Shown: positions 15,944 to 25,034, counted from the stretch's first letter. The stretch is DNA of 64,000 nucleotides from Streptomyces prunicolor NBRC 13075 (GCF_000367365.1 NZ_BARF01000039.1:1-64000); one strand, 5' to 3'. A program made the numbers and translations. The notes: a model not told the origin generated them from the sequence alone.

Positions 15944-18061
15944 ATGACGACCGAGGCTGACTCCTTCCCCCGACGGCACGCCCGTACCCAGCGATTCACG
16001 CTCGGCGCGCCGCGCGCGTTCACCGTGTCACCTGACGGTTCGCGGGTCGTGTTCCTGCGCTCTCCCTCCGGCACGGACCGGGCGAACGCGCTGTGGGTCC
16101 TCGATCCGGCGGCCGGCACCGAGCGCGTGGCGGCCGACCCGCGCGCCCTCCTCGGCGGTGCCTCGGAACGCCTCTCGCCCGAGGAGCGGGCCCGCCGCGA
16201 ACGCACCCGCGAGGGCGGCGCGGGGATCATCGGCTACGCCACCGACAGCGAGGCCGAGTTGGCGTCTTTCGCCTTGTCAGGGCGGCTTTTCACGGCCGGG
16301 CTGCGGGACGGCACCGCACGCGAACTCCCGGTCCCGGGACCGGTGATCGACCCCCGCCCGGCCCCCGACGGACGGCACATCGCCTACGTCACCGGCGGCG
16401 CCCTGCGCGTCGTAGGAGCCGACGGTGACGGTGACCGGGCGCTCGCCGAGCCGGAGTCGGAGCAAGTCACCTATGGACTGGCCGAGTTCATCGCGGCCGA
16501 GGAGATGAGCCGTACGCGCGGCTTCTGGTGGTCGCCGGACTCGGAGCGGCTGCTGGTCGCGCGGGCGGACGACACGCCGGTGCAGCGCTGGTGGATCGCC
16601 GACCCGGCCCACCCGGAGCGTGAGCCGCAGCGGGTCGCGTACCCGGCGGCGGGCACGGCCAACGCGGACGTACGGCTGTACGTGATCGGGCTCGACGGGA
16701 CGCGCACGGAGGTCGTCTGGGACCGGGCGCGGTACCCGTATCTGGCGCGAGTGCACTGGTCAGCGGCGGGTGCGCCACTGCTGCTCGTGCAGGCCCGGGA
16801 CCAGCGCAGCCAGCTGTTCCTCGCCGTGGAACCCGACTCCGGGGCGACCCGGATGGTGCATGCCGACGAAGATCCAATTTGGCTTGATCTTTTCCCTGGC
16901 GCGCCGTGCTGGAGCCCCTCGGGACGGCTCGTGCGGATCGCCGACGAGGGGGGTGCCCGGGTGCTCGCGGTGGGTGAACGCCTGCTCACAGGGCCGCAGT
17001 TGCACGTCCGCGCGGTGCTCGACGTCTCCGACGACAGCGTGCTGGTCTCGGCCTCGGCGGGCGAGCACGCGCCCGCCCCGGAGACCGGCGAGGTACACGT
17101 CTACCGCGTCAACGAACTCGGCCTGGAGCGCCTCTCGCAAGAGCCCGGCGTGCACTCGGCGGTACGCGCCGGGGGCGTGACCGTACTGATCTCGGCGGTA
17201 CCGGACCGGCCGGGCACCCAGGTCCAGGTGCTGCGCGCGGGCAAGAAGACGGTGACCATCGCGTCGTACGCCGAAGATCCCGGTATGACCCCGCGCATCA
17301 CGTTCACCGAGGGGGGCGCACGGCGCGTCCCGTGCGCCCTGCTTATGCCACGGGACTACGACGGCACCACTCCTCTCCCGGTTTTGATGGACCCTTACGG
17401 CGGTCCGCACGGCCCCCGCGTGGTCGCCGCGCACAACGCGCACCTCACGTCACAGTGGTTCGCCGATCAGGGGTTCGCGGTGCTCGTCGCCGACGGCCGC
17501 GGCACACCGGGCCGTTCACCGGCCTGGGAGAAGGCGATCCACCGCGGCTTCGCCCTCTCCCTCGACGATCAGATCGACGCCCTCCAGGACCTCGCGAAGT
17601 CCCACCCGCTCGACCTCTCCCGGGTGGCCATCCGCGGCTGGTCGTACGGGGGTTGGCTCGCGGGGCTCGCCGTGCTGCGCCGCCCGGACGTCTTCCACGC
17701 GGGCATCGCGGGCGCCCCGGTCACCGACTGGCGGCTCTACGACACCCACTACACGGAGCGGTACCTGGGTGACCCGGCCAAGGACCCGGAGTCGTACGCG
17801 AAGAGCAGTCTGGTGACGGACGACGGACTGTCCGCGCCTGCCGACCCGCACCGGCCGCTGATGGTCGTGCACGGCCTCGCCGACGACAACGTGGTGGTCG
17901 CGCACACCCTGCGACTGTCCTCCGCACTGCTGGCCGCCGGCCGCCCGCACGAGGTGCTGCCACTGTCGGGCGTCACGCACATGACCCCGCAGGAACAGGT
18001 CGCGGAGAACTTGCTCCTGCTCCAAGTGGACTTCCTGAAGCGGGCGTTGGGCCTGGCCTAG
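15944..18061 (+). CDS. S9 family peptidase (DPP4/POP type)
   Basis: 705-aa serine peptidase. The N-terminal ~400 residues contain beta-propeller-like repeats (FTVSPDGSRVVFLRSPSG, FWWSPDSERLLVAR). The C-terminal alpha/beta hydrolase domain has nucleophile GWSYGGWLAG, Asp in VVHGLADDNVV and His in SGVTHMTP. No signal peptide is visible, so it is probably cytosolic. The ATG at 15944 begins the family-like MTTEADSF; the longer upstream frame is non-coding. It sits beside oligopeptide importers and could degrade imported peptides, which is inference. Confidence 0.92.
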   Translation: MTTEADSFPRRHARTQRFTLGAPRAFTVSPDGSRVVFLRSPSGTDRANALWVLDPAAGTERVAADPRALLGGASERLSPEERARRERTREGGAGIIGYATDSEAELASFALSGRLFTAGLRDGTARELPVPGPVIDPRPAPDGRHIAYVTGGALRVVGADGDGDRALAEPESEQVTYGLAEFIAAEEMSRTRGFWWSPDSERLLVARADDTPVQRWWIADPAHPEREPQRVAYPAAGTANADVRLYVIGLDGTRTEVVWDRARYPYLARVHWSAAGAPLLLVQARDQRSQLFLAVEPDSGATRMVHADEDPIWLDLFPGAPCWSPSGRLVRIADEGGARVLAVGERLLTGPQLHVRAVLDVSDDSVLVSASAGEHAPAPETGEVHVYRVNELGLERLSQEPGVHSAVRAGGVTVLISAVPDRPGTQVQVLRAGKKTVTIASYAEDPGMTPRITFTEGGARRVPCALLMPRDYDGTTPLPVLMDPYGGPHGPRVVAAHNAHLTSQWFADQGFAVLVADGRGTPGRSPAWEKAIHRGFALSLDDQIDALQDLAKSHPLDLSRVAIRGWSYGGWLAGLAVLRRPDVFHAGIAGAPVTDWRLYDTHYTERYLGDPAKDPESYAKSSLVTDDGLSAPADPHRPLMVVHGLADDNVVVAHTLRLSSALLAAGRPHEVLPLSGVTHMTPQEQVAENLLLLQVDFLKRALGLA

Positions 18062-18069
18062 GTACGGCA

Positions 18070-18103
18070 ACGGACCGGGGCGACATGGCGCGCCCCGGTC
18101 CGT
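18070..18103. terminator. Hairpin terminator after S9 peptidase
   Basis: ACGGACCGGGGCG and its exact complement CGCCCCGGTCCGT form a 13-bp stem around ACATGGCG, followed by TTTA. It starts nine bases past the peptidase stop and lies between convergent genes. Confidence 0.75.
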
Positions 18104-18211
18104 TTACGGCACCCGCACGGCCGTACGTCATTCAGGTTGACGTGTCCGTATATCGAGATCGGGTCGGCGGAGTTGCCTGTGTGTTAACGCGGTTGGTGGC
18201 GGTTTGGGAGG

Positions 18212-19285
18212 TTATTCCGCCCCCTGATCAAGATCGTCCGGGGTCGCTTCGGGGGTTTCCTCCTGCGGTACGACCTGCTTCTCCTCGGCGAAGTGACAGG
18301 CCGAGTCGTGTGCCGCGGGGCCGCTCGCCAGCCGGAACTCGGCGGGTACCGCGAGCAGCGGCACCTCCAGTGAGCAGCGCTCCTGTGCCTTCCAGCAGCG
18401 GGTGCGGAAGCGGCAGCCGGACGGGATGTTCGTCGGCGACGGCACGTCACCCGCGAGGATGATCCGCTCCCGGTGGTCCCGCGCGTCCGGGTCGGGCACG
18501 GGCACGGCGGAGAGCAGCGCCTGGGTGTACGGGTGCGTCGGGTGGTCGTAGATCTCCTCGTCCTTGCCGATCTCCACGATCCGGCCGAGGTACATGACTC
18601 CGACCCGGTCCGAGATGTGCCGGACGATGGAGAGGTCGTGCGCGATGAAGATGTAGGAGAGGTCGAACTCGTCCTGGAGGCGGTCGAGGAGGTTGATGAC
18701 CTGGGCCTGTACGGAGACGTCGAGCGCGGAGACGGGTTCGTCGGCGACGATGACCTCGGGGCGCAGCGCCAACCCCCTTGCGATGCCGATGCGTTGGCGC
18801 TGGCCGCCGGAGAACTGGTGCGGATACCGGTTGATGTACTCGGGGTTGAGCCCGACCACGTCCAGCAGATCCTGAACTCGCTTGCGCCGGTCGCCCTTTG
18901 GCGCCACCTCGGGGTGGATCTCGTACGGCTCCCCGATGATGTCGCCCACCGTCATCCGGGGGTTGAGGGAGGTGTACGGGTCCTGGAACACCATCTGGAT
19001 GTTGCGCCGGGCGGCTTTGAGCGCGCGGCCCGACATGCGGCTGATGTCCTCGCCCTTGAACTTGATCGACCCTTCCGTCGGCCGTTCAAGGTTGACCAGC
19101 ATCTTGGCGACTGTTGATTTGCCGCACCCGGACTCCCCGACGATGCCGAGGGTCTCGCCCTTGTTGAGCGTGAAGTCCACACCGTCGACGGCTTTGACGG
19201 CACCGACCTGCTTCTTGAAGAGGATGCCCTGGGTCAACGGGTAGTGCTTGACGAGCCCGGTCACCTCCAGGATCGACTCAGCCAT
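18212..19285 (-). CDS. Oligopeptide ABC transporter ATPase (OppF type)
   Basis: 357-aa ATPase of the Opp/Dpp family, second of the pair in this five-gene operon. Walker A GESGCGKSTVAK, Q-loop QDPYTSLNPRMTVGD, signature FSGGQRQRIGIARGLAL, Walker B VIVADEPVSALD and the C-terminal oligopeptide-ABC extension (CRFRTRCWKAQERC, a Cys-rich Fe-S-like site) are all present. The ATG at 19285 overlaps the OppD-like stop by eight bases. Very similar in layout to the gene at 31188-32336, indicating duplication of the operon. Confidence 0.93.
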   Translation of the reverse strand: MAESILEVTGLVKHYPLTQGILFKKQVGAVKAVDGVDFTLNKGETLGIVGESGCGKSTVAKMLVNLERPTEGSIKFKGEDISRMSGRALKAARRNIQMVFQDPYTSLNPRMTVGDIIGEPYEIHPEVAPKGDRRKRVQDLLDVVGLNPEYINRYPHQFSGGQRQRIGIARGLALRPEVIVADEPVSALDVSVQAQVINLLDRLQDEFDLSYIFIAHDLSIVRHISDRVGVMYLGRIVEIGKDEEIYDHPTHPYTQALLSAVPVPDPDARDHRERIILAGDVPSPTNIPSGCRFRTRCWKAQERCSLEVPLLAVPAEFRLASGPAAHDSACHFAEEKQVVPQEETPEATPDDLDQGAE

Positions 19286-20252
19286 TGAGGCACTCCCTCC
19301 AGAAGTGGCAGGCGCTGCCCCGGTGTTGATCCACCTCGTACAGCTCGGGTTCATCGGTCCGGCACACGTCCTGGGCCATCGGACAGCGGGGGTTGAAGGC
19401 GCAGCCGGGCGGGATGTGCATCAGGTTCGGCGGGAGGCCCTTGATGGCGTAGAGCTCCTGGCCCTTCTGGTCCAGGCGCGGGATGGAGTCCAACAGGCCG
19501 CGCGTGTACGGGTGGGCCGGGGCCTTGTAGATGTCGTGGACGGGGGCCGACTCGACGATCCGGCCCGCGTACATCACGGCGATCTTGTCGGCCACGTCCG
19601 CGACGACTCCGAGGTCGTGGGTGATGAGGATGAGCCCCATGTGCAGCTCGCGCTGCAACTCGGCGAGCAGGTCCATGACTTGGGCCTGGACGGTGACGTC
19701 GAGGGCGGTGGTGGGTTCGTCGGCGATGATGAGCGCCGGCTCCAGGGCGAGCGCCATGGCGATCATGATGCGCTGGCGCATACCGCCGGAGAACTGGTGG
19801 GGGTAGTCACGGACCCGCTGCGCCGCACCCGGGATCCGCACCCGGTCCATCAGTTCAACTGCCTTGGTCCGCGCGTCCTTTCGGGACATTCCCCGGTGCA
19901 CGATGAACATCTCGCCGAGCTGATCGCCCACGGAGAGCACGGGGTTGAGCGAGGACAGCGCGTCCTGGAAGATCATCGCCATCTCGGCACCGCGAACCTT
20001 GCGCCGCTCGTCTTCCTTGAACTTCAGCAGATCCTTGCCCCGGAACAGAATCTCGCCGCCGGTGATCTTCCCCGGCGGGGTGTCGAGAATCCCCATCACC
20101 GCCTGCGCGGTCACGGACTTCCCGGACCCCGACTCCCCCAGCACGGCCAGGGTCTCGCCCTCGTCCACGCTGTAGTTGACCCCGTTGACGGCCTTGGCGA
20201 CCCCGTCCCTGGTCCTGAACTCCACATGCAGATCCCGCACTTCGAGCAGCAT
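19278..20252 (-). CDS. Oligopeptide ABC transporter ATPase (OppD type)
   Basis: 324-aa ATPase with Walker A GESGSGKSVTAQAVMG, signature FSGGMRQRIMIAMALAL, Walker B LIIADEPTTALD and the C-terminal Cys cluster CAFNPRCPMAQDVC typical of oligopeptide transporters. I chose the ATG at 20252 because GAGGTGA lies eight bases upstream; a GTG at 20264 overlapping the permease stop is the alternative. It energises uptake together with the OppF-type partner. Confidence 0.92.
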   Translation of the reverse strand: MLLEVRDLHVEFRTRDGVAKAVNGVNYSVDEGETLAVLGESGSGKSVTAQAVMGILDTPPGKITGGEILFRGKDLLKFKEDERRKVRGAEMAMIFQDALSSLNPVLSVGDQLGEMFIVHRGMSRKDARTKAVELMDRVRIPGAAQRVRDYPHQFSGGMRQRIMIAMALALEPALIIADEPTTALDVTVQAQVMDLLAELQRELHMGLILITHDLGVVADVADKIAVMYAGRIVESAPVHDIYKAPAHPYTRGLLDSIPRLDQKGQELYAIKGLPPNLMHIPPGCAFNPRCPMAQDVCRTDEPELYEVDQHRGSACHFWRECLNG

Positions 20253-20260
20253 GACGCCGG

Positions 20261-21268
20261 TCACCTCAACTTCGGGTCGAGGGCGTCGCGGACCGCGTCG
20301 CCGAGCATGATGAACGCGAGGACCGTGATCGCCAGGGCTCCGGCGGGCCAGAGGAGCATGTGCGGGGCGTTGCGGATGTACTGGGACGCGGCCGAGATGT
20401 CGATGCCCCAGCTGACCGTGGGGGGCTTGAGGCCTACCCCGAGGTACGACAGGGTCGCCTCCAGGGAGATGTAGGTGCCCAGCGCGATCGTGGCTACGAC
20501 GATCACCGGGGCGACCGCGTTCGGGGTGATGTGGCGTAGCAGGAGGCGGGAGTTGGAGGCGCCGAGGGCCCGCGCGGCCTGGACGTAGTCGTTCTGTTTG
20601 GCGGTGATGACCGAGCCGCGGGCGATGCGGGAGATCTGCGGCCAGCCGAGCAGAACCATGAAGCCGATCACCGGCCAGACCGTGTTGCTCGTCACCACGG
20701 ACAGGAGGACCAGGCCGCCCAGGACCACCGGGATCGCGAAGAAGATGTCCGTGAGGCGGGACAGGATCGAGTCCCATACTCCGCCGAAGAAGCCCGCGAG
20801 GCCGCCCAGCACCGATCCGAAGATCGCCACCCCCAGCGTGGCGAGCACGCCCACCGTCACCGACGTACGCGTGCCGTACACCGTGCGCGTGTAGACGTCG
20901 CAGCCCTGGCCGTCGTAGCCGAAGGGGTGGCCCGGCTGGGAGCCTTCCTGGGCCTTGGCGAGGTCGCACTTGAGGGGGTTGCCCGAGGCGATCAGGGAGG
21001 GCCAGAGGGAGATGACCACCAGGAAGAGGATGACCAGCGCGGAGATGATGAAGACCGGGTTGCGGCGCAGGTCGCGCCAGGCGTCGGACCAGAGGGAGTG
21101 GGGTTTGCCGGATGGGCCGGTGCCTTCCGGTCCCCCTGGTGCCCGTCCGCCGGAGGCGGCTGATGACTGCTGCTCCAGGGTTTCCGCCTCGCTCGCGGCG
21201 AGGTCCATGGCGCCGCCCATGCCGGTCCCGGCAATCGCGCGCTCCGGTTCGAACGGCTGCTCAGGCAT
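20261..21268 (-). CDS. Oligopeptide ABC permease (OppC type)
   Basis: 335-aa permease. A ~75-residue polar N-terminus precedes the first helix (VFIISALVILFLVVISLW). BPD_transp_1 is marked by the EAA loop ARALGASNSRLLLRHITPN and the C-terminal LAFIMLGDAVRDALDPKLR. The periplasm-facing segment between helices 1 and 2 (GYDGQGCDVYTRTVYGTR) is the usual OppC feature. It overlaps the OppB-type stop by eight bases. Confidence 0.92.
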   Translation of the reverse strand: MPEQPFEPERAIAGTGMGGAMDLAASEAETLEQQSSAASGGRAPGGPEGTGPSGKPHSLWSDAWRDLRRNPVFIISALVILFLVVISLWPSLIASGNPLKCDLAKAQEGSQPGHPFGYDGQGCDVYTRTVYGTRTSVTVGVLATLGVAIFGSVLGGLAGFFGGVWDSILSRLTDIFFAIPVVLGGLVLLSVVTSNTVWPVIGFMVLLGWPQISRIARGSVITAKQNDYVQAARALGASNSRLLLRHITPNAVAPVIVVATIALGTYISLEATLSYLGVGLKPPTVSWGIDISAASQYIRNAPHMLLWPAGALAITVLAFIMLGDAVRDALDPKLR

Positions 21269-22184
21269 AGCGGATCCTCGGGTCGAGAACGGCGTACAGG
21301 AGGTCGACCAGCAGGTTGGCGATCAGGAACACCAGGACCAGGACCGTCACGAAGCCGACCACCGTCTGGGTGTTCTGGCGGACGATCCCCTGGTAGAGCT
21401 GGTAGCCGACCCCGTGGATGTTGAAGATCCGCTCGGTGACGATCGCGCCGCCCATCAGGGCGCCGATGTCCGTGCCGATGAAGGTGACCACCGGGATGAG
21501 GGAGTTGCGGAGCAGGTGGCGGATGATCACCCGGTGCCTCGGGAGGCCCTTCGCCACCGCCGTACGCACGTAGTCGGAGCGGCGGTTCTCCGCGATGGAC
21601 GTCCGGGTCAGCCGGGTCACGTACGCGAGGGAGACCGAGGCCAGCACCAGCCCGGGGACGATCAGTTCGCTGAACGTCGCCTCCGGTGAGACGGACGGTT
21701 TGATCCAGCCCCATTCGACGCCTAGGAGGAGTTGGAGCAGCAGACCGGTGACGAAAGTCGGGACGGAGATCACCACGAGGGTGAGCAGGAGCACCGTGGT
21801 GTCGATGGGGCGGCCGCGCTTGAGGCCGGTGAGCACCCCGAGCGTGATGCCGATGACGACCTCGAAGACGATCGCCACGACGGTGAGCCGGATGGTGACC
21901 GGGAACGCGGTCGACATCAGCTCGGTGACCTTCTGGCCGGTGAACGCCGTCCCGAAGTCACCGGTGAAGACGTTCCCCATGTAGGTCAGGTACTGCTGCC
22001 ACACGGGCTTGTCGAGGCCGAACTCCCGCTTGAGCTGGGCGGCCGTCGCCGGGTCGCACTGCCGCTCGCCGCACAGGCCCGCGATGGGGTCGCCCATGAC
22101 GTTCACCATCAGGAAGATCAACAGTGTGGCGCCGATGAAGACCGGGATCATCTGCAGCAGACGCCGGATTACGTACCGTCCCAT
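21261..22184 (-). CDS. Oligopeptide ABC permease (OppB type)
   Basis: 307-aa permease starting MGRYVIRRLLQMIPVFIG, with six membrane segments and the EAA loop TAVAKGLPRHRVIIRHLLRN, ending LLYAVLDPRIRYA. The ATG at 22184 has GGAG seven bases upstream; an in-frame ATG at 22202 would only add six residues. It follows the binding-protein gene after a 61-bp gap that contains a hairpin. Confidence 0.93.
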   Translation of the reverse strand: MGRYVIRRLLQMIPVFIGATLLIFLMVNVMGDPIAGLCGERQCDPATAAQLKREFGLDKPVWQQYLTYMGNVFTGDFGTAFTGQKVTELMSTAFPVTIRLTVVAIVFEVVIGITLGVLTGLKRGRPIDTTVLLLTLVVISVPTFVTGLLLQLLLGVEWGWIKPSVSPEATFSELIVPGLVLASVSLAYVTRLTRTSIAENRRSDYVRTAVAKGLPRHRVIIRHLLRNSLIPVVTFIGTDIGALMGGAIVTERIFNIHGVGYQLYQGIVRQNTQTVVGFVTVLVLVFLIANLLVDLLYAVLDPRIRYA

Positions 22185-22202
22185 GGGGGCTCCGGGGATC
22201 AT

Positions 22203-22230
22203 GGGGGCGGGCCGCGGCGGACCCGCCCCC
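22203..22230. terminator. Intercistronic hairpin between binding protein and permease
   Basis: GGGGGCGGG (22203-22211) pairs with CCCGCCCCC (22222-22230). It lies between the binding-protein stop and the first permease start. Such hairpins act as partial terminators or RNA stabilisers that keep binding-protein levels above those of the membrane components. A larger one sits at the same place in the paralogous operon (35336-35370). Confidence 0.6.
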
Positions 22231-22244
22231 GGTGCGACTCGGGC

Positions 22245-23882
22245 TCAGCTGACCTTGATCTCGTTGTAGACAGGGACGCTGAACGGGTTGAGCGCCACGT
22301 TGGAGAGCCGGTCGGAGTAGCCCGCGCTGCCGTTCTGGTACCAGAGCGGGATGGCGGCCATGTTGTCCCGTACGACGCCCTCGGCCTGCTGGAAGAGCTT
22401 GATCGCCTTGCTGGTGTCCGTCTCCGCGTTGGCCTGGTCGACGAGCTTGTCGAAGTCCTTGTTGGACCACTGGCCGTCGTTGGAGGAGGCGTTGGTGTAG
22501 TAGAGCGGCTGGAGGAAGTTCTGGATGAGCGGGTAGTCCATCTGCCAGCCGGCGCGGAACGGGCCCGTCATCTTGTGCTGGCCGATCTGGTTGCGGAAGT
22601 CCGCGAAGGTGCCGACCGGGTTGCCGACGCACGCCTTGTCGTTGCCGAGCGCGTTGTTGATGGAGTTGCACACCGCGTCCACCCACTCCTTGTGCGAGCC
22701 CGTGTCCGCGTTGTACGTGATCTTGACCTGGCCGCCGGGAATGCCGCCGCCCTCCTGGACGAGCTTCTTCGCCTCGGTGGGGTTGTACTTGCAGGCGTCC
22801 CCGCACAGCCCGTCCTGGAAGCCGCCCTCGGTGCCGAGCACCGGTGAGGTCCAGTCGGTGGCCGGGGTGCGGGTCTTCTGGAAGATCGTGTTGGTGATCT
22901 GGTCCCGGTTGATCGCCATGGACAGGCCCGTGCGGACCTTCTCCGAGCCGCTCTTGTTCCAGTTCTTGTCGTAGTACGGGAACGCGAGGGTCTGGATGAT
23001 GCCGGCGGGCGTGTTGATGTACCGGCTGCCGAGGTCGCTCTTGACGTTCTTGAGCTGCGAGGCCGGGATGTCGTCGACGAGGTCGAGGTTGCCGGCCATC
23101 AGGTCGGTGTAGGCGGTGTTGTTGTCGGTGTAGACCTTGAGGGTCACGCCACCGTTCTCCGCCTTGTCCGTCCCGGTGTACCCGTCCCACTTCACGAGCT
23201 TCATCTGCGAGCCCTTGGTGTACGACGAGATCGTGTACGGGCCGTTGCCCACCGGCTTCTTCAGCCAGGCCGCGTGGTCCGAGAAGAACGTCGACGGCAG
23301 CGGGGAGTAGGCCGCGTAGCCGAGGGTGTCCGGGAAGGTCGAGAACTTCTGGGTGAGCTTGATGGTGAAGGTGTCGGTGCCGGTCACCTTGAGCCCGGTG
23401 AGCGTGGTCGCGCTCTGCGAGCCGCTGTCGGGGTGGACCTTGTCGTAGCCCTCGATGTACCCGAAGAAGTACGCGTTCTTCTGGTTGTTCTTGAGGCTCG
23501 CCCCGTAGTTCCACGCGTCGACGAAGGACTTCGCGGTGACGGCCTCTCCGTTGCTGAACTTCCAGCCGCTCTTGATGGTGACCGTGAAGTTCTGCGAGTC
23601 CGTGGTGTCGATCTTGTCGGCCAGCATGTCCTCGGCCTTGCCGGTCTTCGGGTCGTACCGCTTCAGTCCGCGGAAGACCATGTCGAGGACCTTGCCGCCC
23701 TGCACCTCGTTGGTGTTGGCCGGCTCCAACGGGTTCTGCGGGTCGCCCCAGGAGGCGCTGAGCACCGAGCTGCCGTCACCGCCGCCGCCGCTGTCGCTGC
23801 TTCCGCCGCCCCCACAGGCGGTCGCCGCGAGGGCTACCGCCGCCGCGCAAGCGGCCCATTTGGCGTGCGTGGCTCCACGCAT
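22245..23882 (-). CDS. Oligopeptide-binding lipoprotein (SBP_bac_5, BldKB-like)
   Basis: 545-aa family-5 solute-binding protein. The signal peptide MRGATHAKWAACAAAVALAA ends at a lipobox (ATAC) followed by a Gly/Ser linker, so it is a membrane-anchored lipoprotein. SBP_bac_5 hallmarks include FRGLKRYDPKTGK, VTAKSFVDAWNYG and GNGPYTISSYTKGS. The start is fixed by GAGGAGG. First gene of the operon 23882-18212. It is paralogous to the protein at 35406-37028; either could be BldKB-like, and I cannot assign which imports a developmental signal. Confidence 0.92.
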   Translation of the reverse strand: MRGATHAKWAACAAAVALAATACGGGGSSDSGGGGDGSSVLSASWGDPQNPLEPANTNEVQGGKVLDMVFRGLKRYDPKTGKAEDMLADKIDTTDSQNFTVTIKSGWKFSNGEAVTAKSFVDAWNYGASLKNNQKNAYFFGYIEGYDKVHPDSGSQSATTLTGLKVTGTDTFTIKLTQKFSTFPDTLGYAAYSPLPSTFFSDHAAWLKKPVGNGPYTISSYTKGSQMKLVKWDGYTGTDKAENGGVTLKVYTDNNTAYTDLMAGNLDLVDDIPASQLKNVKSDLGSRYINTPAGIIQTLAFPYYDKNWNKSGSEKVRTGLSMAINRDQITNTIFQKTRTPATDWTSPVLGTEGGFQDGLCGDACKYNPTEAKKLVQEGGGIPGGQVKITYNADTGSHKEWVDAVCNSINNALGNDKACVGNPVGTFADFRNQIGQHKMTGPFRAGWQMDYPLIQNFLQPLYYTNASSNDGQWSNKDFDKLVDQANAETDTSKAIKLFQQAEGVVRDNMAAIPLWYQNGSAGYSDRLSNVALNPFSVPVYNEIKVS

Positions 23883-24155
23883 CGAGTGCCTCCTCAGGAA
23901 AGCCGATCCCTGCTGATCCGTTACCGGCCAATATCGACGCAAAGGGGACGCGGCGCACACGCAGCCACCCGAATGCAGCACAGGCCGCTCGCGCGAGGGG
24001 TGAGCCCGACCCCGTCGGAGCCCGGTGAATTCCGCCCCGGAAATGCATTCACACAGGGCGGAGGATTCACAGAGGGGGAATGGCCGATCGGAAAAGGACG
24101 TCGATAAGGTCGGGACGGTTCCGATCTTGAGGGGAATTTGAGCATTCCCACATCA

Positions 24156-24171
24156 TGTGACGGGCATCACG
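24156..24171. promoter_or_regulatory. CRP-like palindrome
   Basis: TGTGACGGGCATCACG matches the TGTGA-N6-TCACA layout of CRP/FNR-family sites with one mismatch. It sits between two divergent promoters, 274 bp upstream of the oligopeptide-binding protein and 215 bp upstream of the secreted protein. Streptomyces Crp regulates development and secondary metabolism; binding here is a guess. Confidence 0.35.
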
Positions 24172-24213
24172 TTATGCGGCGTGTATATCTGTACTAACCG
24201 GATACAACCCGGC

Positions 24214-24240
24214 TAAAAAGAGGACCGAACTTTCCGATAT
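24214..24240 (+). promoter_or_regulatory. Candidate sigma-WhiG-type promoter
   Basis: TAAA, a 15-base spacer and TCCGATAT resemble the sigma-WhiG/sigma-28 consensus (TAAA, about 16 bases, GCCGATAA), matching 4/4 and 6/8 positions. It is ~145 bp upstream of the secreted-protein ATG. The context is suggestive because a WhiJ-like cassette and BldK-like transporters are nearby, but one match of this length can arise by chance. Confidence 0.35.
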
Positions 24241-24385
24241 GAGACCTTGGTCGCGCACCAGGACGGACCCGAAAAACAAGTACGCGATAGCGGCCTCCGC
24301 ATTTCGGTTGCCATCTCGACGGTGCACGGACAAGCTCAACCCTGCGTCCTGGAAGTCCAGTTGACGTAACCACGGGGGGAGTCCG

Positions 24386-24994
24386 ATGAATGCCGCAGGT
24401 CACCGCGAGCACGGCTCCCGGGTTTTTACCATTCGAAGGGAATTCAACTTCGTGAGGAAATTCGCGAGTTCCGTCATCGCGGCCGTCGTCGTCGCCGGCG
24501 GCCTGGTGAGTGTGGCGGCCGCACCGGCCTCCGCCGCCTGCGCCCCGAGCCCGGGCACCGGCTACACCATCTACGACAAGCACACCGTTTATCCGGGGAC
24601 CAACCTCGCCAGCACGTGGCTGTTCGACAAGGACGACCCCACCGTCAGCTACAACCAGTCCTCGACGGGCACCCTGAGCGCCAGCGGCACCGCTGGCGTG
24701 ACGGCCGAGACGGGCGTGATCTTCGCGAAGGCCAGCGTGTCGTTCAGCGTGACCGTGGGCAAGACGTGGTCGCACACCGAGAGTTGGAACTACTCGCTGC
24801 ACGCCAAGAACAAGGCGGGCAAGACGAAGGTCCGGATGCGTCTCTTCCACGAGGCCAAGAAGTTCAAGGTCCGTAAGTACACGTACTACTACGACGGCCA
24901 CTGCAAGTTCCACAGCACGACCAAGTGGCGCAAGCAGTTCACCGCCCCGGTGAAGCGCGACAGCAACGACGTCTGGGGCCTGGAGTACAAGTAG
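24386..24994 (+). CDS. Small secreted protein with Ser/Thr-rich strand region
   Basis: 202 aa. A signal peptide (hydrophobic core SSVIAAVVVAGGLVSVAAA, cleavage near APASA-AC) follows a long basic leader containing RR. The ATG at 24386 has GGGGGAG upstream; GTG 24452 would give a shorter, conventional signal peptide. The mature part has a Ser/Thr-rich alternating stretch (ASVSFSVTVGKTWSHTES), a Lys/aromatic-rich tail and two cysteines. It shares layout with the protein at 38210-38806. No family is certain; an aerolysin/ETX-MTX2-like beta-hairpin protein is one possibility. Confidence 0.75.
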   Translation: MNAAGHREHGSRVFTIRREFNFVRKFASSVIAAVVVAGGLVSVAAAPASAACAPSPGTGYTIYDKHTVYPGTNLASTWLFDKDDPTVSYNQSSTGTLSASGTAGVTAETGVIFAKASVSFSVTVGKTWSHTESWNYSLHAKNKAGKTKVRMRLFHEAKKFKVRKYTYYYDGHCKFHSTTKWRKQFTAPVKRDSNDVWGLEYK

Positions 24995-25007
24995 GTCTCG
25001 ATAACGA

Positions 25008-25034
25008 CGGCCCGCCGGTTCAACCGGCGGGCCG
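25008..25034 (+). terminator. Hairpin terminator after secreted protein
   Basis: CGGCCCGCCGG and CCGGCGGGCCG form an 11-bp stem with loop TTCAA, followed by CCTTTC. It begins 14 bases after the secreted-protein stop. Confidence 0.8.

Larger units (their letters stand above)
23883..24385. other. 503-bp divergent intergenic region
   Basis: No convincing gene is seen. The stretch is AT-richer than its surroundings and separates the BldK-like operon from the secreted-protein gene. It holds a CRP-like palindrome (24156-24171) and a sigma-WhiG-like promoter (24214-24240), and must also contain the promoter of the binding-protein operon on the minus strand. Confidence 0.6.
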
